Assembly (NCBI GenBank): GCA_036971475.1
Contig: JBAIZL010000003.1
Location: 89,129,542-89,193,541 of the forward strand
Direction: 5' to 3'
Length of the DNA: 64,000 nucleotides
From: Prosapia bicincta
Lineage: Eukaryota > Arthropoda > Insecta > Hemiptera > Cercopidae
The position numbers and the translations under genes were made by a program. The notes under the pieces are model-generated. The model ran no database searches and was not told where the DNA came from. It saw only the letters and a program-made list of their open reading frames with translations. Each line of letters starts with the position of its first letter. The first letter of the stretch is position 1. This document shows, in pieces, positions 53,501-60,830 of this stretch.

Positions 53501-56500
53501 AGATTATTATATATAATTATTAAGAATTATTGAATCACTTTAAAAAAAATAATTGCAGCTCCAACGATATGAAAGATTATTATATATAATTATTAAGAAT
53601 TATTGAATCACTTTAAAAAAAATAATTGCAGCTCCAACGATATGAAAGATTATTATATATAATTATTAAGAATTATTGAATCACTTTAAAAAAAATAATT
53701 GCAGCTCCAACGATATGAAAGATTATTATATATAATTATTAAGAATTATTGAATCACTTTAAAAAAAAATCATATAATTAAGATTAGCAATAATACGATC
53801 ATACATAATAGAATTTAATTAAATTTTTTGGGAAAGATTCAGAACAGAGTATAATCGAACCACTTACCCATTCAACTGTATAGGCTAACAGAAAAAAGGA
53901 GTAAAGATTGTTTGCAAATATTAAGAAAGAATTAACATAATTGGTATATTTTCAGTGTGCATTCTCACATTGCCAATTGTGTCATGATGTTGGTTGTGAC
54001 ACTCACTACCATGATATTGTATTGTTCATGCAGGGAAGTATCTGTGCTGGGGGAGATCCAGAATGTCACCCTTTTTACAACAGTTTGTCTAATGAATCTA
54101 CCAGAAAGATCTAGCGTTTCGTTGGATACAAAGACTGGGATGGCAGTTTGTTATCACAACAATAATGTAATTTAATGAAATATTGTAGAGTTCAAAAGAC
54201 AAAACTCTTTTTAAACAATAATTTCCTATTTCACAAGTGAATATAATATTTAAATAGCAATTTATTTTGAAATAATGGAATTGTAGCTAGTGTAAATTTT
54301 GACTGCCTGGGGGTGGGGTGCCGTTTGTGAACCTAATTCTGCCTAAAAACACTTGTAAAAATGTTAAACTTGCCTATAGTAACACTCACTTTTATAATTG
54401 TTGAGGACAGCCATATAGGGAGATGTGTCCCATTTTCAACTCAGATGGCAAGAGTTATGTACAAGTGTGTTTAGTTAAAAACTAGTAGATGGAATCATGT
54501 GAAGATGTAATCAACTAATATAAAAGTGTAACAGTATTAGTATTGCACTGGATACAATAAATGTAATGCCAGAATAAAAAAAATTGAAAGATTCATTAAG
54601 AATAATATTGTTAGGCTACAATTGTTTCCAATAAATCAAATTTCTTTGCGATAACTGTTCAAAATTAATAAGACAAAAGTTAAAAATAATAGTTTATCAA
54701 GTGAAAAATTAAAACCCCATCAGTGAAACTATGTATCACATCATTATTGTATGTGCACACTGCTTAAGTACTTCTGATCATAAAAGTGAAAAATACAAGA
54801 AATGTGGAATATTTCAAAAATCCAAATTTTACAAGATGACAACTCCCCTGATGTTTAACTTTAAATACAGACTAAACTCTGATATACTTGACAAAAAAAT
54901 ATTTTGTTTAGAAAACATTTCTTAAAAATGGATTCTTAGGTTTAACTAAAAAAGTTGCATTCAACATTAAAATAAATACACTTTTGGTATTAACCTGGCA
55001 ACAAAACAGTACTTACATATATTTTTCAGCAGACGCATTTCCCACCAGGTCAGAGCATTATTCAGTGTTGTGAGTCACAGACAAGACTGTTCCTCACATG
55101 TATTGTGTTGGTGTGAGTCTGTGCTGTATTTTTGTTCAGTTGTTTTTTATTGTTCATAGAGTAGTTGTTAATTTTGTGTTCACATATAGTATTTGATTGT
55201 TGTCTTTTTCATTTAGAATGTGTTGTGGATAGTATTTGTCGTATTTGTATATCTCATAGTTTTCTGTTGTGTTTATTTTCTTCCTTTTGTTGATGTATTG
55301 TAGGATTTTTAGATTGGTGTCTATGTTGATGTGTGAGTGTAGTGTGTTTTGTGTGTGTATGGTGAAATTTGATTTGGGTTGTGTCTTTTTTATGTGTTCT
55401 TTGTATCTTGTGGTATGAATTCTCCCTGTTTGTCCTATCTAAAAACTTGCCTAATGCATAAAAATAAAATTGTTAACAAGTGTAACAGGTAATGTTATGA
55501 TAATAACAAACTATTACGATAACTGTTATTGTTATTCTTATCACTAATTAAAGAAAATGTACATATTCTAATAAATGGACGTAAACTTAAAAGTGTAAAA
55601 GTATTATTTAATATTATATCTACGTATTTTGTTTTCAATCAGGAAAACCATCCGTAGATTTAAAGTTATAATGCTCATAACCTTTATTCATTATTAGCTC
55701 AATAACCTATTTTCCAATCACAAAAAACCCCTGAGAATCAATATTGAAATGTGGAATTCCAGAAAAACCAGATTTCAACATTACGCAACAGAAAGGATAG
55801 AAAATACATTAAAAAGGCTTATTCTCTGATTCGCTCACCATCATAAAAACAGAAGTATGTCAAAGCCACAATTTGGTGAATGAATGATCAAAGTATGTTT
55901 AGAATGCAAGATCTAATAAATAACACTGTCTATTCTTCAGGACTTGATTAAAATTTTTATATCTTTTGAAATTTTGTTTTACTGATTAAAAAAACTACTT
56001 ACAATGGTTTTTTTTGAACCTTTAAACATTGATTATATTTGAAAATTAAAAGATGTATGTTTCAAAATGAATTTTAGCAATTTATTTCTAAAATTACCTT
56101 TTAGTGAGTAAAAGTGTTTTATGGTTACCAACCACAGCCAACATAAAATAGTTAGTGTTTTAAAGTTATTGGTAACTATTTTTAAAAAAGTACTATTTTT
56201 ATAAATCAATATTTTATATTATTGTTTAATCAATAAAGCCAACCAACCATGAGAGGTACATTACTTTAATATTAGAAACAAGAATCTTGCTTCCTATCAA
56301 GGCTGGCCAGCTTGGGATTTATTCCTGCTTAAACATACAACTTACAATATTCAATTTATTGCCCTGTTAGGTTGGCCACTATGATTTATTTCACATGGAG
56401 TTGAAGTGCCCCAGTTAGTTATTGCCTTAAATCCAAGTTACCATATCTATCAGCTTTTAAATTTCATTTTGAAATATTTAACAAAGAAAATATGAAAAAT

Positions 56501-56561
56501 GAAGTATATTTCTCAGAAGTCAGAGTTAAATCATTTCTTTAAAATTTTTGTTTCTTTGACC

Positions 56562-56616
<55 letters not shown>

Positions 56617-59363
56617 ATAAATAATTTATATATATATATTTATTTATTTATTACAATACAGTAAAGAATTAATTATTTGAGGTAATATGGATTGGGTGTA
56701 TTTCAGATTGTCAAAAAGTTGGATAACTTGGACATATTCAAAAACTGAGAGGTATGGCCAGTTAGAGAAATGAATGAAAATGTGTTCAAAGATAAGAGCC
56801 AAATTTTTCTCTGCATTATCAGATGAGATAATTACATACAAATAAATGTACAAAATAAAAAAGACCTACATAAATTGAAACCATATATTTACTTATTTGG
56901 CTCTAAGAGCCGAGAGCCGAAATGTAAATTTATACGGTAATTTTTGTTTACTACATCAGTTAATCCCTAACCTAGTTAATCAGGGATTCTTGATGTAGAT
57001 TAAAAAAAAGGCTTTTAAAAATATTTTTGAAGGAAGTAGTTGAGTTAGTGTCAACAGTGGATTTTTAAGGACATCTGAAAGACATAGATAGTTTTAAGAT
57101 TAGGATGATTATGTAAAATGCATATTAAGATATTACTAAGGTTGTTGGAAAATTTAATTAGAAATAAAAAAACCTGGTGAATATTTAATTTGATTATAGC
57201 CTGAAAAACAATTGCATAAGTAATTAAGAAACATTGTTTTTGAAATTTGAAAATGTTTTATAAATTAAAAACTTAGAATGACATATAATATCCTTTTTTT
57301 ATTTTATTGAAGTGTTACTCAATTTTAAAAAAAGATCATTATATAAATATGTTATTTAAAACTTGCAATGCATCTAGGTTTTATCGTGATTATCACAAAT
57401 ATCTAATATTGTATTATTCTATAATTAAATGATACTTAACTAAGTGAATATGTAAGGGCTTACTTGCTGACATATTTCGAAACAATCATTCTTTTTACGA
57501 ACCAAAGCCTCTACGTATTCACTTAGTTAAGTAACTTTTAACTAAGGGATTAATTAAGATTCACTGAACGTAATGGACACCAAATTCAAGAATTTAATTA
57601 TAAACAGTGAATTCAAGATGATTACAACAAGCAATTTTGTCTAATATTGGTTGATGCCACATTAGTATTTTAATAACACTAGTAGATTTTTAAAATAACT
57701 TATTTGTGTCTGAAGTATATATTTTATATCATGTAAGAAGTAGTTAGCAGATTCATATTCTTAACTAATATTTTGATGTAAGAAAATTGAATATTGTTTT
57801 AAAATCAAACTACATACAATTGTACTCCCTTTGTTCCTGTTTTATGTTTCTAAAAAGTGATAATAGAGTGTGCTACATGTCTATTTTGGACAACTGGTGT
57901 TTTCTTAATTTGCTGATTGAATTAGGCAAAATTCCTTGCAAATCATTCCTAAATACCTATCATATTCTTTACATTACGTAGATATAGATGCATATGATTT
58001 ACAACTTATGAAATTTAATGTTTTATTGAAACAAAATTTCATTTCAAACACATAAAAAAATTAAAGGCCTTTGTAATATAGCTGCATTATTCTGAAAAGA
58101 TTTATTATTATCAAAACGGGGATGTCGCAAAAAAAACTTTTGCAAACAAAGCCAGACCTGGTGTTAAATTATACCCTTGCTTCAGATAAATCAAAAGTGT
58201 AGGTGTAAAAACAATAGGGGTGCTTGGAATCATCTATCCACCTCTACAACCGGCAGGAATTATGGAGAAAAATTAGGTTAGGTTTTAGCAGTCTAAGGCT
58301 TTAACCTAATAATCAAATAAAATCATGAAAGTAGGAAAATGTTCAGATTTAATCAAATTGTTATTAGCTGATAAGAATTCTAGTATTTTTGCAATTTGTA
58401 GTAAGCTTATATTACTTGTCAATTATATTTACTTCTTGTGAAATTAGTAATAGGGTTTAAAACAAATTAAGGTTATGTTAAAATTGGTCCAAATATGTGA
58501 AAAATCAAAACTGTATTTATTTTACATAAACAGAAGTAATCAATTGTTTTATACTTCAAAGCAGGCAAGCCAAATGTATTTCGTTCTGTAAAATATTTTT
58601 AAAGTATTGGCAACCAAATAATAACGTAATTGCAACAGATGCCTTAAAATTTCTTTTACTTGATCATTAAGAAATAGTTAAACTTTTGCATTCTGGAAAA
58701 TTAATAGTAGGTTATTATTTAATAGTTTTTTACAGGTTCCAGATCCTGATAAAATTCCATTTCTAATAAATTGAAGTTTGCAAGATTCATGTAACGTTTA
58801 TTGTTTTTTAGCTTTGGTATCACTGCACCAACAATTGATCTTGTTAGTTTACAAAAATTATAGCCTAGTGTCTTTTGTCATTTAGTGTTTTAAAGTGTAC
58901 TTAAATAATTGAGTTATATGTGAGTTTTTATAAATGCGGCAGTTCGGTCATGTTTAAAATGTTTTACATTTTGATCACATAAAAAATAAACGCTGAGATT
59001 AGGTATGTAAACTAATATAATTGATAAATTTGTTATCCTAGTAATCTTAGGTTTGTTTTAAAAAATAACCAATTGTTTTTTTTTAAATCTTGCTTTACCA
59101 AGTTTTAAAGCTCAAAGTAAAACACTTCAATAATAAAACGTAAAACTAGGACTCTAAAGCTTGACCTACTAAAACGTTTTAAGCTTAATTTTACAATAAG
59201 CAAGCGGTAAAAAATGATACTAGGTCTGTCATGTTTTTTTAGATGTACATCATAATATGATCTATTATGAGAAATATATTATATTTCTTATCTTTGCTTT
59301 CAACGTAGTGTGCTTTAGGCCTACCATAATTTAGGTTTGGTTATAAAAAAAAAAAATATAGGC

Positions 59364-59420
<57 letters not shown>

Positions 59421-60567
59421 CTACTTTTATAGATTTTGACAATTATTAATGTAAATTCTTATCACCATCCTGCAACGAAAATAGCCATTTTTTGTAACAC
59501 CTCAGAGCAATCAAAGTGGTCACTTTTCTGTCTTAAATTTGAAGCAAGGAAAAACTATCTCCAACTTCCGTTGCTCCAATTTAGTTCCCTGTTTGCTCAC
59601 CATGAGCACTGATTATTTTTTCCAATGGATTTTGATTGTTTAAATTGTTCAGCTGTTCTTAAATTGCGTAACAATATACGTATTTTTGTGTGAAAATAAA
59701 AAACCAAATTTTATTGTATTTACGTTTTTTTGGAAAAAATGGAACAAATGTTTATAACATGCAGATACTTTATTAAAAAAAGCTTCTAACATAGGCCTAT
59801 CATACCACCACAGTAATCTCGTATTAGAGGCGAAGAGGAATATACTGTAAGTTTTCTGAGTCGAAAATATTGGAAGTTGATATAAGTTTTGCCCTATTGT
59901 GTTTTTGGAATCGCGATGAAAGCTATCGTTCATGACTCGTATCGGTAATGCTTTTCCGGTGCATCATGGAATTTCCGTGCTCGTACTCCATTGAGCTTGA
60001 CTGTCAGTACTGGTAATGAAGTATAGGCTTACTAGCAACTTACGTACTAGTCAATTACTATATTTATATCTTGATGAAAAAATTTTTAAATTGAATTAAA
60101 ATCTAACCTAAAAGTATATAATTATATATTTTGTAAATTAAGTTCGGTAATACTTAACAAAGATCAAATCAACTTCGATTTATTCATTCTTACTCTTCAA
60201 GTGTTACCTAAAAATACACTTTAAATATAAAATTATTTTAATCAATATATTGTGATTAAAATTTGGAAGAAATACCCACATAACCTCAATGAACCAACAC
60301 CAATACAACTGCATTAACTGAAAGTTTCCTTAAAAAGGAAAGACTGTTTTATACTATATTAAATTATTATATTCCTATTTTAAAATCAAGCAACAAAGCA
60401 TCTTGTTAAATTTGGTTTGGTTATAAAAAAATGTTTTTTACAACGCTTGCATTGAATGCAGCACCCGATTAGCTTACGTCATGACATTTTTTGTTTATAT
60501 AAACCTATCCCAACTGAACATATTGTTGGAATATGCAATATAGTTTGGTATTGTACCATTTGTTCTC

Positions 60568-60610
<43 letters not shown>

Positions 60611-60830
60611 GCTATGTGTGTGTGTTTTTATTTATCTTTAGAGAAAAATCTGTCCGCTAGTGCAATAGTTTTTTCACTAATTAATAATTTGAGTAGGCGT
60701 ACTTACAAGGTCTGCATTTGTAGGCAACTTCCACATACTTTCTCACGCCGGGACACGGATCCCCTCCAAAAGATTTTGGCGAAGATTTGAACTTGCACTG
60801 CCGCTTCTTCTGGCACGCTTCCACCACAGT
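26098..60830 (-). CDS. eva-1: EVA-1 homologue (EVA1C-like): SUEL-lectin single-pass membrane protein, 3' seven exons, 5' end outside window
   Basis: Single-pass receptor of the EVA-1/EVA1C family, which in nematodes acts as a guidance co-receptor with Slit/Robo and MADD-4; the role here is inferred from homology. In transcript order the exons are 60707-60830, 52387-52536, 45910-46056, 37825-38052, 30618-30779, 28516-28748 and 26098-26172. The total is 1119 bp, exactly 372 codons plus TGA. Residues 1-41 are the C-terminal half of SUEL lectin domain 1 and about 44-141 are SUEL lectin domain 2. Residues 142-270 are an acidic and Ser/Thr/Pro-rich linker ending in FISEWVQIYTYVS. A helix lies at about 276-299, followed by a basic WQKRK stop-transfer. 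The tail ends NNQYYYG. Domain order and the C-terminus fit EVA-1 rather than latrophilin, which has one SUEL domain and seven helices. The signal peptide and start of lectin domain 1 are not in the window. Confidence 0.88.
27131..27339. mobile_element. PLE family B tail, inverted dimer
   Basis: The left arm reads acacttttggtatcaagtta, ctgatatttttcagcagatg and gcactcggtcagtgc; the right arm reads tagtgtgaaacgcatctgct, gtagtggtttttttgac and acctgaagatgtaaaacac. It ends aaaactgca like the other family B copies. Located in eva-1's last intron. Confidence 0.68.
27408..27473. repeat. CA microsatellite
   Basis: Two CA runs separated by a short interruption, preceded by an alternating CG/CA purine-pyrimidine stretch. 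The long frame made of alternating Thr and His across it is an artefact. Confidence 0.95.
28000..28200. mobile_element. PLE family F tail, inverted dimer
   Basis: Left ttacttgcgaccagacattc and accttacacttagaga; right tccaagtgcaagttagtaat and gaattctggtcgcaagtaa, then the family block aaccagcttgtcatgaac. The right arm matches the tail following the GIY-YIG remnant at 3364-3666. It lies in an eva-1 intron. Confidence 0.62.
28043..28078 (-). ncRNA. Hammerhead-like motif, family F second copy
   Basis: On the minus strand, GAGG (28075-28078), CTGAAGA (28068-28074), a decayed stem II, GAAA (28053-28056), AATGTT, A and TCTC (28043-28046), which can pair with GAGG using one G-U. Same order and box as 3648-3683. 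Stem II is no longer convincing, so probably inactive. Confidence 0.45.
28516..28748 (-). CDS. eva-1: eva-1 exon: transmembrane helix and cytoplasmic segment
   Basis: A 233-bp exon after gcaatttcag and before gttagt. It encodes QNKEKLILYW, a hydrophobic helix (ALSISAGLLSVLVIVIG), the basic stop-transfer RLLWQKRK, and an acidic tail with SFVDDLSEIDNDIDLTTPAT. The one-base carry from the previous exon completes its first codon. Confidence 0.9.
29409..29869 (+). pseudogene. Tigger/pogo transposon 3' end
   Basis: The frame from ATG 29409 ends GTVQERKISHGERTAALKTV and LRYIE-stop, then after a shift ITPTDVLLLRCLCD. This is the C-terminal tail of a Tigger-type transposase (S-H-x-E-A-x-x-A-L-x-x-x-L-R-Y-x-E, then D-x-T-x-x-D). 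About 250 bp further is a terminal repeat cgaattatcaagactctact-g (29847-29867) next to TA, the pogo/Tigger 3' terminus. The N-terminal DDE part is gone. Sits in an eva-1 intron on the opposite strand. Confidence 0.72.
30618..30779 (-). CDS. eva-1: eva-1 exon: juxtamembrane region
   Basis: A 162-bp exon after ttctgtag and before gtaagt. It encodes TTTSPYPPYVSHRLPKDM, then HVYNNTIITTSDAQVIGF and ISEWVQIYTYVS. The Ser/Thr/Pro-rich part is exposed, NNT is a potential N-glycosylation sequon, and the amphipathic end leads into the membrane helix exon. Confidence 0.86.
31140..31395. repeat. Diverged inverted repeat, possible PLE-like tail dimer
   Basis: tgatataagtttatggtt (31179-31196) is mirrored by aaccataaacttatatca (31309-31326), with ataagttctagctcaata against attgagacagaactta further in. 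After the right arm come ctggagaagacc and gttgaaacgttgttgg, reminiscent of the CTGA..GAAA-palindrome order but without a clear stem II. Confidence 0.4.
31774..31841. repeat. TA microsatellite
   Basis: Uninterrupted TA run abutting the left edge of the ~1-kb palindrome. Confidence 0.95.
31842..32834. mobile_element. ~1-kb near-perfect palindrome (fold-back element)
   Basis: Left arm 31842-32312 and right arm 32326-32834 are reverse complements around a 13-base spacer (32313-32325). The outer ends read ttggactaggagactgacag and ctgtcagtctcctagtccaa; the inner ends read gaactatcataccagtggta in both senses. Each arm contains its own AT tract (32070-32135, 32546-32606). The arms differ in tract length, a poly-T stretch (32418-32445) and scattered substitutions. 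No transposase or terminal GIY-YIG frame is found; the frames inside are mirror images of each other. Lies in an eva-1 intron. Confidence 0.85.
32867..32941. repeat. AT microsatellite
   Basis: AT run with one interruption just beyond the right end of the palindrome. Confidence 0.95.
36677..36935. mobile_element. PLE family A tail, inverted dimer with 13-bp target duplication
   Basis: ATATAATATCACT occurs at 36664-36676 and 36936-36948. Between them the arms are almost perfect: agattgttttaacttgccta, ctttgcttgttgaggacgg, gtttcgggagatgtgtccct and the mirror image, meeting at about 36780-36800 (gtaactccgtaaccagttac). Only the right side extends to the family end gaagatggaatcaac. One of the least diverged, and so likely younger, copies. 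Confidence 0.82.
37286..37314. repeat. GT microsatellite
   Basis: Uninterrupted GT run in an eva-1 intron. Confidence 0.95.
37825..38052 (-). CDS. eva-1: eva-1 exon: acidic extracellular linker
   Basis: A 228-bp exon after ttgtttag and before gtatat. It encodes PRTVLREQYGETTELDETPE, an acidic Tyr-containing stretch, then ERGVFSPKLPFAGG and a Ser/Thr/Gln/Pro-rich end. Low-complexity linker between lectin domain 2 and the membrane; VPRTVL follows the last lectin Cys as VPKNIL does in EVA1C. Confidence 0.86.
38160..38391. mobile_element. PLE family A tail, inverted dimer
   Basis: Arms: cttacttttataattgttga, gatgtgtcccattgtcaact and the mirror acaatgggacacatctcctg, acaattataaaagtaagtg. It ends ctcatgagaaaatggaatca. 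It lies about 100 bp upstream (eva-1 sense) of the acidic-linker exon acceptor at 38053. Confidence 0.75.
38618..38680. repeat. CA microsatellite
   Basis: Long CA run followed by imperfect CA/GCA repeats to about 38740. Open frames on both strands are artefacts. Confidence 0.95.
39935..40381. mobile_element. PLE family A inverted dimer interrupted by a family B copy
   Basis: Diverged family A arms (acacttgcctatagtagcat, gatgtcttccattgtcaact, aatgggatacacctcctgat, gctactacaggcaagttt) are broken at 40112. The family A 3' block resumes at 40342 with tgttttagtgtaaaactagt and agctcaagtagaagac. The interrupting segment is described separately. Confidence 0.65.
40113..40330. mobile_element. PLE family B tail nested in family A, 11-bp target duplication
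   Basis: ATATGTTCAAG is duplicated at 40102-40112 and 40331-40341. The insert starts with the reverse of the family B end (acagtttttgtgttgtacat, aggtttttctataattacac) and ends with the forward tail (gcgctgacctagtgtgaaac, gtaagtagtggttttttgcc). It is therefore younger than its host copy. Confidence 0.75.
41286..41640. repeat. AT tracts and hammerhead-like tail fragment
   Basis: AT runs at 41286-41310 and 41451-41490 flank an inverted repeat around tttacaataaattgtaattg. At 41590-41635, read on the minus strand, there is TTGAAAA, T, GGAG-TCA-CTCC, AAAA, CGCGTC: the hammerhead-family layout with altered box and core residues. Confidence 0.45.
42790..42990. mobile_element. PLE family A tail, diverged inverted dimer
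   Basis: Contains agctactagtttata, cacagtagtacttacttttt, gatgtgttcaattgtttgac, caatgggacacatctcccaa and tataagtgctaatatagcc. Shortened arms with many substitutions, so an old copy. Confidence 0.6.
43723..44688 (+). mobile_element. 5'-truncated non-LTR retrotransposon (LINE) with poly(A) and 10-bp target duplication
   Basis: GTGCAGTTTA is duplicated at 43713-43722 and 44689-44698, and the insert ends in a 16-base A tract (44672-44687). About 70 bp of 3' UTR (44600-44671) separate the frame end from the tail. The insert holds only the RNase H and C-terminal part of ORF2. Truncation, poly(A) and target duplication are the hallmarks of target-primed reverse transcription. Confidence 0.85.
43740..44599 (+). 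pseudogene. LINE ORF2 C-terminus: RNase H domain and CCHC-type end
   Basis: Frame one reads IWYTDGSKMDFGTGAGVY and HTSVFQTEIYAINVCL, the first two RNase H catalytic regions (DGS, E in FQTEIYA). A one-base shift near 43965 leads to SDSQAAIKAL (third acidic residue) and WVPGHKGIFGNEAADALA (H and D motif). Then come R-x-x-T-G-x-L-x-G-H-like RIATGLLMGHCGLRKYLHKM and CRLCGQELETATHI. A second shift near 44470 gives CEALAVRRFNLFG and the stop at 44597-44599. Two frameshifts make it dead. It resembles the Pol of insect Jockey/R1/I-group LINEs. Confidence 0.85.
45910..46056 (-). CDS. eva-1: eva-1 exon: C-terminal half of SUEL lectin domain 2
   Basis: A 147-bp exon between tttacag and gtgagt. It encodes CLVSYATENVMHTCHGKRNC, SISADEQTFGNPCKYPSSR and LYLKVVYTC. 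The CHGKRNC, FGNPC and YLKVVYTC blocks are textbook SUEL lectin signatures. Confidence 0.93.
47537..47585 (+). other. Degenerate family C hammerhead relic
   Basis: gagactcgatgaatatt, then gaaatcaaaaacgttttgtc and tcagtaag align with the family C motif at 10884-10940. The flanking stem-I pairing GAGAC/GTCTC is retained but the box and stem II are broken. Confidence 0.4.
47646..48353 (+). mobile_element. pogo/Tigger-like element with both termini
   Basis: TA then cagtgcaatcttggcaaatc at 47648, and agattgtactg at 48341-48351 then TA, form an imperfect inverted terminal pair (CAGTGCAATCT / CAGTACAATCT). Sub-terminal ccgaac and ccgatc repeats are typical of pogo elements. Inside, VKKKKHKTLSLSDKCPILLL (from about 47958) matches the N-terminal helix-turn-helix of pogo-type transposases. 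The catalytic region is deleted, so this is a short non-autonomous copy. Confidence 0.68.
48540..48914 (-). pseudogene. PLE GIY-YIG remnant, left arm
   Basis: The minus frame from 48914 reads IGQTGRSFYTRYQEHIKALT and NNNYQSNFANHLHH, covering the conserved G-Q-T-G-R-S-F-x-x-R-x-x-E-H of Penelope-type GIY-YIG endonucleases, with a frameshift then in-frame stops. In the other frame the downstream part parallels the right-arm copy (DITSNLQILH). Confidence 0.68.
48926..49183 (+). pseudogene. PLE GIY-YIG remnant, right arm
   Basis: Reads GTNFADYLNSTKHDYVDITS, NLQILHNQCYTTKQYEIYRH, FKLHPTHILNTQLYY and HTLFDIITPNTHKLH, ending at TAA 49181-49183 after IPPPP. This is the C-terminal half of the endonuclease domain (QYEIY, ILN and LFDIIT blocks). 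The start is cut at the palindrome centre. Confidence 0.75.
50577..50625 (-). ncRNA. Hammerhead-like motif, family C minus-strand copy
   Basis: On the minus strand: agACA before CTGATGA (complement tcatcag), a stem-II region aaatcggcacatagcaatc, then GAAA, ACGTTC and TGTCTCAGTAAG. Stem I is reduced and stem II has lost pairs, but its 5' side ATCG and the 10884 copy's 3' side CGATC would be mutually complementary, suggesting a longer ancestral stem II. Confidence 0.45.
50683..50850. mobile_element. PLE family A tail, strongly diverged inverted dimer
   Basis: accttgcttatggtagcac, aatgaggacagccatttttt and, mirrored, aatacatctcctaaaatagc, agagctgctacacttta. Recognisable only by comparison with the better copies. 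Confidence 0.5.
51873..51916 (+). other. Degenerate family C hammerhead relic
   Basis: gacactgatgttgatcatct, gtgaaataaaaaaacgtttg, tcttg align with the 10884 motif. The box reads CTGATGT and stem II has decayed. Confidence 0.4.
52080..52330. mobile_element. Family D inverted repeat, long-loop copy
   Basis: Outer arms attgttgcataactgagtga and tcactcagttatgcaataat, inner arms acttacttgttgacacgttt and aaacaaatcagcaagtaagt, around about 100 bp of spacer. It lies just upstream (plus-strand sense) of the eva-1 lectin exon at 52387. Confidence 0.6.
52387..52536 (-). CDS. eva-1: eva-1 exon: N-terminal half of SUEL lectin domain 2
   Basis: A 150-bp exon after actttcag and before gtgagt. It encodes KVACENEVLHFRCNPNSRI and AILSASFGRTEY followed by SISCLQPQGVPEE. 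This is the C-x5-L-x-x-x-C, I-x-I-x-x-A-x-F/Y-G-R layout that opens a SUEL domain. It joins the 60707 and 46056 exons in phase. Confidence 0.9.
52743..53768. repeat. 73-bp satellite, about 14 tandem copies
   Basis: The unit is aattgcagctccaacgatat, gaaagattattatatataat, tattaagaattattgaatca, ctttaaaaaaaat. Neighbouring units differ only at a few positions (acggtat/acgatat/acaatat/atgatat, gcaact/gcagct, A-tract length). The homogeneous middle and more variable left edge fit expansion by unequal exchange. Located in an eva-1 intron, about 200 bp from the lectin exon. Confidence 0.95.
53956..54114 (+). other. Cys/His-rich 52-codon open segment after a good splice acceptor
   Basis: After atattttcag the plus strand is open for 52 codons: CAFSHCQLCHDVGCDTHYHD, IVLFMQGSICAGGDPECH, PFYNSLSNESTRK, stop at 54112-54114. 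Cys/His spacing (C-x4-C-x2-CH-x3-C-x2-H-x-H, later C-x5-C-H) looks zinc-binding. I recognise no family. It lies antisense within an eva-1 intron; it could be a terminal exon, a retrotransposon scrap or chance. Confidence 0.3.
54361..54520 (+). mobile_element. PLE family A tail fragment with internal deletion
   Basis: acttgcctatagtaacactc, ttgttgaggacagccatata, gagatgtgtcccattttcaa, then directly gtgtttagttaaaaactagt and gaagatgtaatcaac. One inner arm has been lost. Confidence 0.6.
54979..55440 (-). mobile_element. PLE family B 3' end with coding remnant
   Basis: On the minus strand a GIY-YIG frame (55154-55438) is followed by the full family B tail: cagcacagactcacaccaac, ctctgacctggtgggaaatg, cgtctgctgaaaaatatatg and taataccaaaagtgta near 54979. 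It assigns all family B tails in the window to a Penelope-like element. 5'-truncated; located in an eva-1 intron and in the gene's orientation. Confidence 0.8.
55154..55438 (-). pseudogene. PLE GIY-YIG endonuclease C-terminus, family B
   Basis: 95 codons open to TGA (complement of 55154-55156): IGQTGRIHTTRYKEHIKKTQ, PKSNFTIHTQNTLHSHI, NTTENYEIYKYDKYYPQHIL and NEKDNNQILYVNTKLTTTL. The G-Q-T-G-R, R-Y-K-E-H-I, NYEIYK and ILNE blocks are those of Penelope-type GIY-YIG domains. Upstream reverse transcriptase is absent. The least damaged coding remnant of a PLE in this window. Confidence 0.78.
56564..56611. repeat. TA microsatellite
   Basis: TA run in an eva-1 intron. Confidence 0.95.
57430..57560. 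mobile_element. Family D inverted repeat, short copy
   Basis: acttaactaagtgaatatgt, gggcttacttgctgacatat and, mirrored at the outer ends, acgtattcacttagttaagt. The inner arm is largely deleted. A following block (gattcactgaacgtaatgga) resembles sequence downstream of the family C motif at 10990-11020. Confidence 0.55.
59366..59419. repeat. TA microsatellite
   Basis: TA run in eva-1's intron between the two lectin-domain exons. Confidence 0.95.
60569..60608. repeat. GT microsatellite
   Basis: GT run about 100 bp from the donor of the 60707-60830 exon. Confidence 0.95.
60707..60830 (-). CDS. eva-1: eva-1 exon: C-terminal half of SUEL lectin domain 1
   Basis: A 124-bp exon preceded on the minus strand by tttgttgcag and followed by gtaagta. 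It encodes TVVEACQKKRQCKFK, a glycine-rich turn, FGGDPCPGVRKYVEVAY and KCRP: the Cys spacing and Y-x-x-V-x-Y-x-C end of a galactose-binding (SUEL) lectin domain. Confidence 0.88.

Noticed and set aside
53957..54175. 72-residue frame starting MHSHIANCVMMLVVTL
   Set aside because: Hydrophobic start looks like a signal peptide but the overlapping Cys/His-rich frame behind a splice acceptor is the more structured reading; neither is confirmed.
26098..60830. Latrophilin (adhesion GPCR) as identity of the lectin gene
   Set aside because: Two SUEL domains, a single membrane helix and a short tail are seen; no GAIN/GPS region or seven-helix exons follow.
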